Positions 7,136 to 15,357 of a stretch of DNA of 60,440 nucleotides are shown here, piece after piece. Origin of the DNA: an uncultured Prevotellaceae bacterium (GTDB lineage: Bacteria; Bacteroidota; Bacteroidia; Bacteroidales; Bacteroidaceae); contig CACZZQ010000023.1 in NCBI GenBank assembly GCA_902785695.1, positions 1-60,440 on the forward strand, given 5' to 3'. Position 1 is the stretch's first letter, and the number at the start of each line of letters is the position of its first letter. The translations under genes were made by a program, and so were the position numbers. The notes beneath the pieces were generated by a model. It did no database searches and was not told where the DNA came from. It saw nothing but the letters and a program-made list of their open reading frames with translations.

Positions 7136-9190
7136 ATGCTAAGACCACGATTAATACCTATACTTATATGGATTACTGTTGTCGCCATTACAATGCCACT
7201 CATCAGCTGTGAAAATAGCGACAAACAGACAGCGTTTAACGACGCCATCAAGATGATAACAGATGCTTCCCAGCAGAAAGACTTCAGTCGTATGCAGGTA
7301 TTAGCCGACAGTCTGGGAAAGGAAAATATGCTGAGTGAGGCTGAAAGTTTTTTCTGGCAGGGCTTTGCCTACTATCGTATGGCGCAGGTACATACTGCCG
7401 AATTTTACTGGAAAGAAGCTATGGCAGCTATTGAAAGCTCTGATGATGCAGATCTGGATACTTATGCCCGTTCGGCCAGTTACCTTGCTGGACTACATAT
7501 TCGCTATTACAACTTCCAAAGTGCCAGTCAGGTGGTGAGAAATGCTCTGGAGCATTTGAACTACCACCATTACACTGCGACGAGCGACTATACCAATCTG
7601 CTTGTCTTTGCAGGATGCTGCAGGGGACATTTCAACATAGAGGACGAGGAGGTGCCCCAACTTTTCGAACAAGCATTCCAGCGACATCTGGAACACATTG
7701 CCAAAGAACAGAACCGCGAAACGTATCACGATGCAGTAGTGGGAGTTATCAATATTACCTATGGTTGGCTCAGCGAGAAGAAATACGAAAAAGGGCTATT
7801 CTGGAACCAACGCTTTAGTAAACTGATTAGTGAGTACAAACAGTTATTTCCGGACGATTCGACATATATCGATAAGCAGCAAGCCCGCTGCTATATCTTT
7901 GAGGCCATCGGACTTGAAGGCATCGGTAAAATTCACGAAGCAGAAAATGCCTTTTCGGCTTTTCAGCGATCTAACTTTGCAAACACCGACGAAGGCCAGC
8001 TGGATGCCAGCGACTATTTGGCGATGTCGGGCAAATGGCATGCTGCTGCCAGAATACTGCGCAATCTCGACAACATCTTTATTCATGCCCAATCGGGTTA
8101 CTCACTGGATGACATCCAGAAATATTTGCTGAAGAAGTATCGCGTTAACCTGATGACTGGACAGCTCGATTCTGCCAGTGTTGTAGCCAATCAGATTTGT
8201 CAGCGACTGGACTCCGCTATCATCAAGTCGCAATGGATTGACTCTGACGAGCAGGAGACAATACGACAGAAAGAGGAACAGATACTGCAACAACAGGAAC
8301 ATTTGTCAAAGGCACGTATTATGTCGCTCATAGCTGCGATTATCGTCATCACCGTTTTCTTCTCTGTCTATATTTACTTCCGTCACAGAGCCGAACGCCG
8401 TCTGGCAGCCGCCAATGCCCAGTTGGAACAGAAGAACGAGCAACTGGCCATTGCCAATGCACATGCTGAGGAATCAGCCAGGATGAAGACCTGTTTCATA
8501 CAACAGATGTCGCACGAGATACGCACGCCACTTAATATTCTATCGGGCTTTACGCAGGTAATCACCACCCCCGGCATGGAATTGGATGATGCCACTCGAC
8601 TGGATATCAACAGCAAGATAACCGAAAACACCGATCGTATCACCTCGTTGGTCAACAAGATGCTTGAACTGTCTGAGGTAAGCAGTAAAAGCATCATTGA
8701 TCGCACAGACAACGTACCCATCGTTCAAATTGCCACCCAAGCCATCGACGAGTCGGGCATCTGCAACGCAGAGCATCTGACATTCGACCTTCAACTGTCA
8801 CCTGAAACCGAGAATATGTATCTGCAGACAAACCTGCGAGCTGCCACCCGCGCGCTGACACTGCTGCTCGACAACGCGAAGAAGTTTACTCACGATGCCG
8901 AAGCACGACTCCAGCATAATACAAATGGGAACTTAGGGGAGAAGAAAAAAGTGGTCATGAAGGTTACGTCTGATCACGACAAAACGGTGTTTACCATTGA
9001 AGACACAGGTATAGGGGTGCCGCCAGAAGCCGCAGAGCGAATTTTCGAAGAATTCATACAACTCGATGAATACTATGACGGAACAGGCATAGGGCTCACG
9101 ATAGCACGCTCACTGGCACGCCGCCTTGGGGGGGACATTCATCTTGACACCAGTTACACAAATGGTGCCCGTTTTGTGATGGAGATTTAG
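7136..9190 (+). CDS. TPR-containing sensor histidine kinase
   Basis: A 684-residue membrane sensor kinase. The N-terminus looks like a lipoprotein signal (LISC, Cys25). A long helical TPR-like sensor region follows, then a membrane helix near 395-415 and a coiled coil. The HisKA domain has phospho-acceptor His460 in QMSHEIRTPLN. The ATPase domain has Asn580 in LLLDNAKKF, DTGIGV at 623-628 and GTGIGLT near 648. There is no receiver domain and no response-regulator gene beside it, so it is an orphan kinase whose partner lies outside the window. The layout mirrors the TPR/AraC regulator at 2426 with a kinase as output. Confidence 0.9.
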   Translation: MLRPRLIPILIWITVVAITMPLISCENSDKQTAFNDAIKMITDASQQKDFSRMQVLADSLGKENMLSEAESFFWQGFAYYRMAQVHTAEFYWKEAMAAIESSDDADLDTYARSASYLAGLHIRYYNFQSASQVVRNALEHLNYHHYTATSDYTNLLVFAGCCRGHFNIEDEEVPQLFEQAFQRHLEHIAKEQNRETYHDAVVGVINITYGWLSEKKYEKGLFWNQRFSKLISEYKQLFPDDSTYIDKQQARCYIFEAIGLEGIGKIHEAENAFSAFQRSNFANTDEGQLDASDYLAMSGKWHAAARILRNLDNIFIHAQSGYSLDDIQKYLLKKYRVNLMTGQLDSASVVANQICQRLDSAIIKSQWIDSDEQETIRQKEEQILQQQEHLSKARIMSLIAAIIVITVFFSVYIYFRHRAERRLAAANAQLEQKNEQLAIANAHAEESARMKTCFIQQMSHEIRTPLNILSGFTQVITTPGMELDDATRLDINSKITENTDRITSLVNKMLELSEVSSKSIIDRTDNVPIVQIATQAIDESGICNAEHLTFDLQLSPETENMYLQTNLRAATRALTLLLDNAKKFTHDAEARLQHNTNGNLGEKKKVVMKVTSDHDKTVFTIEDTGIGVPPEAAERIFEEFIQLDEYYDGTGIGLTIARSLARRLGGDIHLDTSYTNGARFVMEI

Positions 9191-9272
9191 CAACAGCCAT
9201 ACTCCACAAATCACACGTTATATTCTTCAAGTACCTTTTTTCATCATTCTATCTTGATGTGTACTATATCCT

Positions 9273-9329
9273 GGGATAAAAATATATCTGTTTTCCTTTT
9301 GTGGTTCGCCAGACTTTTTGTACCTCTGA
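9273..9329 (+). repeat. 57 bp promoter-associated repeat, copy 2
   Basis: Same element as 7013-7069, but its -7 box is changed to TACCTCTG, so this copy may be inactive as a promoter. A better box lies downstream at 9396. Confidence 0.8.
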
Positions 9330-9351
9330 GCTTCACTCGAAGGTACTCACG

Positions 9352-9403
9352 CTCGAAAACACTCAAATATATTTGGTGTTTTGCTCACTTATTCGTACCT
9401 TTG
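9352..9403 (+). repeat. Palindrome plus TTATTCGTACCTTTG promoter element, copy 1
   Basis: An imperfect inverted repeat (CTCGAAAACACTCAAA against TTTGGTGTTTTGCTC) is followed directly by CTTATTCGTACCTTTG. The same arrangement recurs at 15291-15352 and, on the minus strand, at 55273-55338. Confidence 0.7.
9396..9403 (+). promoter_or_regulatory. -7 box TACCTTTG for pgi
   Basis: TACCTTTG 37 bases before the ATG at 9441. Confidence 0.7.
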
Positions 9404-9440
9404 CACAAGTTTTTTCGCAAATATCTAACTATATAAATAT

Positions 9441-10796
9441 ATGAAGAATATCACACTTGACATTACGAAGGCCTCCTGCTTCTTGGCAGAAGGTGCTGTA
9501 GCTGCTTTTGAGCCTCAGGTGAAGGCAGCACAGGAAGCACTTGAGAACGGCACTTGCCCTGGTAACGATTTCCTTGGATGGCTGCACCTGCCCTCCTCTA
9601 TCACTCCTGCTTTCCTGGCAGAGATTCAGGCTTGCGCTGACGTGCTGCGCCAAAACTGCGAGGTAGTAGTGGTAGCTGGTATCGGTGGCTCGTATCTGGG
9701 AGCCCGTGCCGTGATTGAAGCCCTAAGCAACTCGTTTGGCTGGCTGATTCAGGACGGAAAGAATCCTACGATTCTCTTTGCTGGTAACAACATCGGCGAG
9801 GATTATCTGTTTGAGATGACCGAATACCTCAAGGACAAGAAGTTCGGTGTTATCAATATTTCCAAGAGTGGTACCACCACCGAGACGGCTCTGACCTTCC
9901 GTCTGCTGAAGAAGCAGTGCGAGGCTCAGCGTGGCAAGGAGGAGGCAAAGAAGGTGATTGTGGCTGTGACCGATGCTAAGCGCGGTGCCGCACGTACCTG
10001 TGCCGACAAGGAGGGTTACAAGAGTTTCATCATCCCCGATAACGTAGGTGGTCGTTTCTCTGTGCTCACCCCAGTAGGTCTGCTACCTATCGCCTGCGCA
10101 GGTTTCGACATCAAACAGTTGGTAGCTGGTGCCCAGGATATGGAGAAAGCATGTGGTAAGGATGTGCCTTTCGCAGAAAACCTCGCAGCTCAGTATGCTG
10201 CCGTACGCAACGGTCTGTATCAGAGCGGTAAGAAGATTGAGATCATGGTGAACTATCAGCCCAAGCTCCACTTCGTATCAGAGTGGTGGAAGCAGCTCTA
10301 CGGAGAGTCTGAGGGTAAGGACAAGAAGGGTATCTTCCCCGCATCTGTTGACTTCACCACCGACCTGCACTCTATGGGTCAGTGGATTCAGGACGGCGAG
10401 CGCACCATCTTCGAGACGGTTATCTCTATTGAGGAGCCCGAGAAGAAGCTGCTCTTCCCCAGCGATGAGGAGAATTTGGACGGTCTGAACTTCCTCGCTG
10501 GCAAGCGCGTGGACGAGGTGAACAAGATGGCAGAGCTGGGAACTCGTTTGGCTCACGTAGATGGTGGTGTGCCCAATATCCGCATCAGCGTGCCAAAGCT
10601 CAATGAATACTACATCGGTCAGCTGATTTACTTCTTCGAGATTGGTTGCGGTATCAGTGGCAACGTGCTTGGTGTGAATCCCTTCAACCAGCCTGGTGTA
10701 GAAGCCTACAAAAAGAATATGTTTGCCCTGCTCGACAAGCCTGGATACGAGGCAGACAGTAAGGCTATCAAGGAGCGTCTGGCAAAGGAGAAGTAG
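9441..10796 (+). CDS. pgi: Glucose-6-phosphate isomerase
   Basis: A 451-residue enzyme that interconverts glucose-6-phosphate and fructose-6-phosphate. Visible motifs are the sugar-phosphate-binding [11 protein letters not shown] near 80 and [11 protein letters not shown] near 140. Further on are the [13 protein letters not shown] segment and a C-terminal [12 protein letters not shown] with the active-site lysine. The length fits the shorter bacterial form (about 445-450). A HAD phosphatase follows after 24 bases of degenerate repeat, so the two may be co-transcribed. Confidence 0.96.
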   Translation: MKNITLDITKASCFLAEGAVAAFEPQVKAAQEALENGTCPGNDFLGWLHLPSSITPAFLAEIQACADVLRQNCEVVVVAGIGGSYLGARAVIEALSNSFGWLIQDGKNPTILFAGNNIGEDYLFEMTEYLKDKKFGVINISKSGTTTETALTFRLLKKQCEAQRGKEEAKKVIVAVTDAKRGAARTCADKEGYKSFIIPDNVGGRFSVLTPVGLLPIACAGFDIKQLVAGAQDMEKACGKDVPFAENLAAQYAAVRNGLYQSGKKIEIMVNYQPKLHFVSEWWKQLYGESEGKDKKGIFPASVDFTTDLHSMGQWIQDGERTIFETVISIEEPEKKLLFPSDEENLDGLNFLAGKRVDEVNKMAELGTRLAHVDGGVPNIRISVPKLNEYYIGQLIYFFEIGCGISGNVLGVNPFNQPGVEAYKKNMFALLDKPGYEADSKAIKERLAKEK

Positions 10797-10831
10797 TCCT
10801 ATAAGTCTTATAAGATCTATATGACCTATAA
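10797..10831 (+). repeat. Degenerate 9-10 bp repeat at the pgi/HAD junction
   Basis: Four imperfect units of the form CCTATAAGT fill the gap between the pgi stop and the HAD gene and run over its ATG. Confidence 0.5.
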
Positions 10832-11543
10832 AAATAATATAGACCTATACTTAGAAAAACACGGCTTTGAGGCACTCTGCCCCAAGGCCGTGCTTTTCGA
10901 TATGGACGGCGTACTCTATGACTCGATGCCCCATCATGCTATTGCCTGGCAGCGGGCGATGGAGGTATTTGGCATCAAGATGACTATCGATGATGCATAC
11001 GCCACAGAGGGAGCACGCGGCGTTGACACGATCCGCATGATGGTGAAACGCCAACAGGGGCGCGATATTGACGAGGCCGAGGCACAGCGGATGTACGACG
11101 AGAAGACACGCCAGTTCCATGCACTCCCCGAGACACGCATCATGCCAGGCATCCCTGAACTGATGGAAAAGATTCATAACGACGGGCTGACAATCGGCGT
11201 AGTAACAGGTAGCGGACAACGCCCGCTTATCAATAGGCTGATGAAAGATTTTGGAGAGTATCTGACAGAAGACCATATTGTCACCGCCTACGACGTGAAG
11301 CACGGCAAGCCCAATCCCGATCCTTATCTGATGGGCCTTCAAAAGTGCGGCAACTTAAAGCCATACGAGGCTTTCGTCGTAGAGAACGCACCATTAGGAG
11401 TCAAGGCTGGCGTAGCTGCCCAGATATTTACGATTGCAGTCAATACCGGTCCGCTTCCCAACAAAGTACTGATGGATTGTGGTGCAGACCTGATCTTCGA
11501 AAAAATGCCAGACCTTGCAGGGGCTTGGCATAGCATTATTTAA
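10821..11543 (+). CDS. HAD-superfamily hydrolase (beta-phosphoglucomutase-like)
   Basis: A 240-residue HAD enzyme. Motif I is LFDMDGVLYDS (about residues 25-35), with the nucleophile and general-acid aspartates. An alpha-helical cap follows. Motif II is VVTGSGQRP, and the motif III/IV lysine and acidic residues lie in KHGKPNPDPY and VVENAPLGVKAG. Such enzymes dephosphorylate or mutate sugar phosphates; the substrate is unknown. The position after pgi suggests a hexose phosphate. It overlaps the convergent lipoprotein gene by 4 bases. Confidence 0.9.
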   Translation: MTYKNNIDLYLEKHGFEALCPKAVLFDMDGVLYDSMPHHAIAWQRAMEVFGIKMTIDDAYATEGARGVDTIRMMVKRQQGRDIDEAEAQRMYDEKTRQFHALPETRIMPGIPELMEKIHNDGLTIGVVTGSGQRPLINRLMKDFGEYLTEDHIVTAYDVKHGKPNPDPYLMGLQKCGNLKPYEAFVVENAPLGVKAGVAAQIFTIAVNTGPLPNKVLMDCGADLIFEKMPDLAGAWHSII

Positions 11544-12112
11544 ACGCCCTCTTCTTCGAACTCGTCGCGATCATCATAGTCGAGCATATCCATATCGTCA
11601 TCACGGGTGATGCTGATGCCGCCCTGATGATTGACGACCAGTTCAAGCGGTACAAAAACATCGTCGATGGCATCCGGTAGCGCGATAACCACGGAGAACT
11701 TGACACCCGAGTTTTCCACTTCATCATAACGGAAGCCCGCAAGGATGCCATTCTTTCGGAAAGACTCATCAACATAAGAGCTGAACGCAGCCTTGGAAAA
11801 CAAACGCTCGAAGAACACACTTCCGTCGGAACGCACGATAGTCATCTTCACAAGGTTGTCGATATAGGGCTGACCGTTCTCGTCTTTCACCTGCGGCAAA
11901 CTGTCAACAGGCACCCGGTCAACAATAATGGTATAAGGCTTTCCCTGCCATTCTATATTCTTGGTGTCCTTCTCAGCAGGCATCGCTATGGGATCCTGTA
12001 TCTTCTTGGGAATATACTTCGTTGTGATAATGTCCGTAGATGGTTTCTTTTCCTTACAGGCACCCAGCACCACCAGTGCTGCCACCAATACCAGAGGTAA
12101 AATACGCTTCAT
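11540..12112 (-). CDS. DUF4738-like lipoprotein
   Basis: A 190-residue lipoprotein with signal MKRILPLVLVAALVVLGACK (Cys19). The mature domain resembles the DUF4738 family of Bacteroidales and contains WQGKPYTIIVDRVPVDSLP; that match is from memory. The C-terminus is strongly acidic (DDDMDMLDYDDRDEFEEEGV). Function unknown. A -7 box lies 18 bases upstream, giving a very short leader. Confidence 0.75.
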   Translation of the reverse strand: MKRILPLVLVAALVVLGACKEKKPSTDIITTKYIPKKIQDPIAMPAEKDTKNIEWQGKPYTIIVDRVPVDSLPQVKDENGQPYIDNLVKMTIVRSDGSVFFERLFSKAAFSSYVDESFRKNGILAGFRYDEVENSGVKFSVVIALPDAIDDVFVPLELVVNHQGGISITRDDDMDMLDYDDRDEFEEEGV

Positions 12113-12129
12113 TTCTATAAAATTTTCGG

Positions 12130-12137
12130 CAAAATTA
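12130..12137 (-). promoter_or_regulatory. -7 box TAATTTTG for the DUF4738-like gene
   Basis: TAATTTTG on the minus strand, 18 bases before the start at 12112. Confidence 0.5.
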
Positions 12138-12159
12138 CGATTTTTTTTTGAGATGGCAC

Positions 12160-12192
12160 AAAAAAACGCCCACTATTTTATTTAGCGGGCGT
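12160..12192 (-). terminator. Intrinsic terminator after the DUF4890-like gene
   Basis: On the minus strand ACGCCCGCT pairs with AGTGGGCGT (one G-U pair) around a 9-base AT loop, followed by seven T. It separates this gene from the DUF4738-like promoter. Confidence 0.8.
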
Positions 12193-12248
12193 GTTGTCAT
12201 CTCTGAAAAACAAGTTTACCTAATCACTATGAAAAAATCATTTATCAA

Positions 12249-12731
12249 TTATTGTCTTTGCATTGGCGGTCTTTGTCCACGCTGCCCACCGAAACGCTGA
12301 CGGCGTGCCTGCTCGTCTTTCTCGTAGGCCTGATACTGCTCCTCGGTCAGGATGGTCTTCAGTTCCTTGTTATATTCTTCCTGCACCTTGCGCATCTCCT
12401 CCATGCGGCCTCTCATATCCGGACGCTGTCCTTGCTCGCGCTTCAGGCTGTCGGGCATCTGCATCCTGCGTTCACGGTTACCGCCATTAGGACGTCCCTG
12501 ACGCATATTGCGCATGGGGCGCATCTTGTCCGAGAAGCGTTTGTTCAAATCCAGCAGCTTGACTGCCTGCTCCTCATTAAGCCCATATTTCTTCACAGCC
12601 TCCTCGGTACGGTTCTTTGCCATCTCCTCGGGGTTAAACTCGCGACGCTGTTCGTTCTGTGCCTGTTCCTGTGCCATTGCGTTGAAACTCATGGCTACGG
12701 CTGCAATCATTGTCAGTACAATCTTTTTCAT
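12249..12731 (-). CDS. DUF4890-like periplasmic protein, Arg/Gln/Met-rich
   Basis: A 160-residue exported protein. The signal peptide is MKKIVLTMIAAVAMSFNAMA. The mature part is helical and highly charged, with FNPEEMAKNRTEE, YGLNEEQAVKLLDLNKRF and ILTEEQYQAYEKDEQARR, resembling DUF4890 and more distantly LTXXQ/CpxP-like periplasmic proteins. I choose the start at 12731 because it gives a clean signal peptide; the open frame upstream to 12785 has none. Role unknown. Confidence 0.75.
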   Translation of the reverse strand: MKKIVLTMIAAVAMSFNAMAQEQAQNEQRREFNPEEMAKNRTEEAVKKYGLNEEQAVKLLDLNKRFSDKMRPMRNMRQGRPNGGNRERRMQMPDSLKREQGQRPDMRGRMEEMRKVQEEYNKELKTILTEEQYQAYEKDEQARRQRFGGQRGQRPPMQRQ

Positions 12732-12872
12732 TTGATCTTCAATTTTTAAATTAATATTTCTAGTTCTTTTAGTTTTGAGTTGCAACTGTTTTTATGACGC
12801 TCTCCGCTGATAAAAGTTTAAAAGAAATCGAAAAAAAACATCATTTTCATATTAACATTCTCATTTTTTTTG

Positions 12873-12880
12873 TATTTTTG
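12873..12880 (+). promoter_or_regulatory. -7 box TATTTTTG for the DUF4230 pair
   Basis: TATTTTTG 23 bases before the ATG at 12904. Confidence 0.5.
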
Positions 12881-12903
12881 CAACTGAGAAAAGCATTTTG
12901 GGT

Positions 12904-13554
12904 ATGAAGAGACAGATTGGCTTTATGATGATTTGTCTGCTGACACTCCTCGCTGCCAGCTGTAACAATAGCGAGAAGGAGAGTACGGCAGAAGCAAGAA
13001 GCGTGGACAGCATTCCCCTGTTGGTCACGCAGATTCAGCGATGCTCGCGCCTCTACACCACGGAGTATCGCATCCATAAGTTAGTAAGTTGCGAGTCCAA
13101 CCGCCAATTAAGCGGTTTAGGTCTCTCATTCAGTCTCGATGTCTTTGGCGACCGAAAAATCATCATTCCCATCGATGCAACTTTGAAGGGCTATATCGAC
13201 ATGAGTCAGGTTAGCACCCAGAACATTGACCGTCAGGGCGACCGCATCAGCATCACCCTACCCGACCCCGAGGTGATGCTGACCAGCACTCGTATAGACC
13301 ACGAAAATATCAAGGAGTTTGTGACTGGCTTCCGTGATGACTTCAGCGACAAAGAGATGTCATCTTTCGAAAAGCAAGGTCGCAAGGCCATCATTGCCGA
13401 GATTCCCGACCTGGGTATCGAACGCACCGCACGCGAGAATGCCGTCCGCATATTAGTACCCATGATAGCCCAGATGGGGTTCCGTGAACAAAACATCATT
13501 ATCAACTTCCGTCGCGACTATAACCCTCACGACCTTATACGCAGATTGGAATAG
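12904..13554 (+). CDS. DUF4230 lipoprotein
   Basis: A 216-residue protein with a lipoprotein signal ending LLAASC. The mature domain matches the DUF4230 pattern: an N-terminal LYTTEYRIHKLV strand, a GYIDMSQV segment, then ISITLPDPEVMLT and a C-terminal amphipathic helix. The ATG at 12904 is preferred over the TTG six bases upstream. The next gene begins 3 bases after the stop and encodes a second DUF4230 protein. Function unknown. Confidence 0.8.
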   Translation: MKRQIGFMMICLLTLLAASCNNSEKESTAEARSVDSIPLLVTQIQRCSRLYTTEYRIHKLVSCESNRQLSGLGLSFSLDVFGDRKIIIPIDATLKGYIDMSQVSTQNIDRQGDRISITLPDPEVMLTSTRIDHENIKEFVTGFRDDFSDKEMSSFEKQGRKAIIAEIPDLGIERTARENAVRILVPMIAQMGFREQNIIINFRRDYNPHDLIRRLE

Positions 13555-13557
13555 CCT

Positions 13558-14172
13558 ATGGACAAGCAGAACAAGAAAGTACTTTTCACCTGCAGTGGCA
13601 TAGCAGCCATCGTGCTCGTGTTCATCGTCGTTTTTGGCCTCATCGGACTCTTTTTCATCGACAAAGTGGCCGACCGCATTCCTGGCATGAGGTCTGGTGA
13701 CACATCAGAAATCCTAATGACGCCCTCGCAGATAGATGAAATCCGACGCATTGGGCAGTGGGAGTTTATGGCTCTCAACGACGAAGAGTTGGTGGACACT
13801 ATCCGCAAAGGCTTTTTCTCTGATGACCATCTGGTGCGCATCTACTACGGCACCCTGCGCTTGGGTGTCGACCTCAGTCAGTTTAACGCGCAACGTCTGT
13901 CAGCCTACGATGACTCACTCGTTATCCAACTGCCTGCCGTCACCCTGCTTGACCCTCATTTCATTGACGAAGCCCGCACACATTCGTTCCACGAGTCGGG
14001 CTCATGGTCGAACAAAGACCGCCAGGCACTCTACGAGCGAGCGCAGCAAAAGATGATTTCGCGCTGCGTTACTCCTGAGACCCTTGAAGCCACACAAAAG
14101 CTTGCCGAAGCCCATATACGCAGGCTTCTGATGGCTATGGGCTTTGAGAAAGTCAGTGTCAGATTCGATTAG
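13558..14172 (+). CDS. DUF4230 protein with N-terminal membrane anchor
   Basis: A 204-residue protein with one membrane helix at about 10-33 (run LFTCSGIAAIVLVFIVVFGLIGLFF), then a DUF4230-like domain: IYYGTLRLGVDLSQF, then SLVIQLPAVTLLDPHFIDEARTH. It is a diverged partner of the lipoprotein gene just upstream. One is lipid-anchored and one helix-anchored, so the pair may work together in the envelope (inference). The 3' end overlaps convergent trmO by 14 bases. Confidence 0.78.
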   Translation: MDKQNKKVLFTCSGIAAIVLVFIVVFGLIGLFFIDKVADRIPGMRSGDTSEILMTPSQIDEIRRIGQWEFMALNDEELVDTIRKGFFSDDHLVRIYYGTLRLGVDLSQFNAQRLSAYDDSLVIQLPAVTLLDPHFIDEARTHSFHESGSWSNKDRQALYERAQQKMISRCVTPETLEATQKLAEAHIRRLLMAMGFEKVSVRFD

Positions 14173-14833
14173 CTTCCACCACCACAACCACACCGTCGGT
14201 GACACGGAAGCGCACATCCCATCCGGCAAAGGGCATCCCATACACGCGCTCATCATCATCGTGATAGCGCGGACGCGGATCTTGACTCAGCACCTGCTGC
14301 AAGCCCTTCAGTTTCTCTTCTGAAAAAAGCTTGCCAATCGCTTCAGGCATCTCCACCCGCAAGGGTCTCCACTCCTTCTGATCCACGAATCCGCTGCGTG
14401 CCTCGGGATGACTATCGGCGTATGTCACGTAAGGCTTGATGTCATAGATAGGCGTACCATCCATCAGGTCTGCCCCCTTCACATGAATCACGGGGCCATT
14501 CTCTCCTATCTCCACCTTCTCCATACGTACGCACGAGAGTCCCAAGCGGTTTGGTCGGAACGGCGAGCGCGAAGCAAACACCCCTATTCGCTCGTTGCCA
14601 CCCAGTCGCGGAGGCCTTACCGTCAGTCCCTGCTGCTCGTGCGGATTAGCCGAGAACTCCCATATAAGCCACAGATAATCAAACGCTTCCAGACCTCTTA
14701 CAGCCTCATCGCGTCTGTACTCAGGTTCAAGGACTATAGTTCCCACCAGCTCATCCGCCACTCCGCTCTGTCGCGGAATGCCAAACTTTGATGTCAGCGG
14801 AGAATGAAAATATGCTATCGGAGTGATGTTCAT
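14159..14833 (-). CDS. trmO: tRNA (t6A37) N6-methyltransferase TrmO
   Basis: A 224-residue TrmO/YaeB protein that methylates t6A at position 37 of certain threonine tRNAs using S-adenosylmethionine. The N-terminal barrel is typical: PIAYFHSPLTSKFGIPRQSG, then FDYLWLIWEF, and the signature FASRSPFRPNRLGLSCVR. After it comes MDGTPIYDIKPYV. The C-terminal part carries a short RFRVTDG-type domain. Its upstream region holds the five-unit palindromic array (14885-14989), so that array may affect its expression. Confidence 0.92.
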   Translation of the reverse strand: MNITPIAYFHSPLTSKFGIPRQSGVADELVGTIVLEPEYRRDEAVRGLEAFDYLWLIWEFSANPHEQQGLTVRPPRLGGNERIGVFASRSPFRPNRLGLSCVRMEKVEIGENGPVIHVKGADLMDGTPIYDIKPYVTYADSHPEARSGFVDQKEWRPLRVEMPEAIGKLFSEEKLKGLQQVLSQDPRPRYHDDDERVYGMPFAGWDVRFRVTDGVVVVVEANRI

Positions 14834-14884
14834 ACTATGTGATAAACGCTCTATACATCCTTTTTATTATATCATCAAATATAA

Positions 14885-14989
14885 TAATAAGTGGCATACT
14901 TATGATAATAAGTGGCTTACTTATGATAATAAGTGGCTTACTTATGATAATAAGTGGCTTACTTATGATAATAAGTGGCTTACTTATGA
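14885..14989. repeat. Array A: five contiguous 21 bp palindromic units
   Basis: The core ATAAGTGGCTTACTTAT (6 bp arms, 5-base centre GGCTT) is followed by GATA and repeats exactly five times with no spacer; a sixth partial unit follows. Unit 1 differs by one base (GGCAT). The core AAGTGGCTTACTT is the reverse complement of the core of array D at 60408. Confidence 0.95.
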
Positions 14990-15054
14990 TAATAACTTAG
15001 AGGTGCTAAATAGCATAGTTAGGATTGCTTATATATATACTGAGAACACTTAAT

Positions 15055-15115
15055 AAAATGCTCCGCAAATTCTGGGAAATGCCCTGTAGAAGGGCTAAGA
15101 GCTGCGGAGCATTTT
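15055..15115. repeat. 61 bp inverted-repeat element, copy 1
   Basis: A perfect 13 bp inverted repeat, AAAATGCTCCGCA and its complement, encloses exactly 35 bases. The interior has its own stem (GCCCT/AGGGC at 15081-15095). It could act as a bidirectional terminator or a REP-like element. Confidence 0.85.
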
Positions 15116-15185
15116 CAACTTCATATACAATGCCTTAAACAACTCTTCTCGAAAATCACAAATCCGGTGAGCCATTTATCGTGCT

Positions 15186-15246
15186 AAAATGCTCCGCACT
15201 TATCTATCAGACAGACAGCATTTTACCTTATTTTGCGGAGAATTTT
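15186..15246. repeat. 61 bp inverted-repeat element, copy 2
   Basis: The same left arm, AAAATGCTCCGCA, and a right arm matching at 12 of 13 positions again enclose exactly 35 bases, but the interior sequence is unrelated to copy 1. Confidence 0.8.
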
Positions 15247-15290
15247 TAAATAAAAATATAGGCACCAGTTAGAGTCTTAAGATGCTACTT

Positions 15291-15352
15291 TCGAAAAAGC
15301 AAAAGAAAAATTAATTTTCCCTTTGCATTCTGCTCGTTTATTCGTACCTTTG
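15291..15352 (+). repeat. Palindrome plus TTATTCGTACCTTTG promoter element, copy 2
   Basis: A roughly palindromic AT segment from GCAAAAGAAAA to TTTTCCCTTTGC, then GCTCGTTTATTCGTACCTTTG. Same layout as 9352-9403. Confidence 0.65.
15345..15352 (+). promoter_or_regulatory. -7 box TACCTTTG touching the EFR1 start codon
   Basis: TACCTTTG ends only 5 bases before the ATG at 15358. Transcription would start at or next to the A of ATG, so the message is probably leaderless. Confidence 0.6.
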
Positions 15353-15357
15353 CCTCC

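Larger units (their letters stand above)
9191..9440. other. Intergenic region carrying two repeat elements before pgi
   Basis: The 250 bases contain copy 2 of the 57 bp promoter repeat, then an inverted repeat (9352-9386) and the pgi promoter. A GAAGGTA box in the opposite sense near 9340 makes the segment look symmetric around the palindrome. No gene is seen. Confidence 0.6.
14834..15357. other. Repeat-rich intergenic region between trmO and the EFR1 gene
   Basis: No protein gene is supported in these 524 bases. The contents are a contiguous 5 x 21 bp palindromic array (14885-14989), two 61 bp inverted-repeat elements (15055-15115 and 15186-15246), and a palindrome-plus-promoter element leading to the EFR1 gene. 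It is the most structured noncoding stretch in the window. Confidence 0.8.

Noticed and set aside
9311-9330. TACCTCTG as the pgi promoter
   Set aside because: It departs from the TAnnTTTG consensus and a perfect box lies closer at 9396-9403.
14885-14989. Array A as a CRISPR array
   Set aside because: The units are contiguous with no spacers, are only 21 bp, and no cas gene is in the window.
14823-15053. Plus-strand open frame with repeated heptapeptide across array A
   Set aside because: The 21 bp unit is a multiple of three, so any frame through it stays open. There is no ribosome-binding site, and sister arrays have 20 and 22 bp units that would break a frame.
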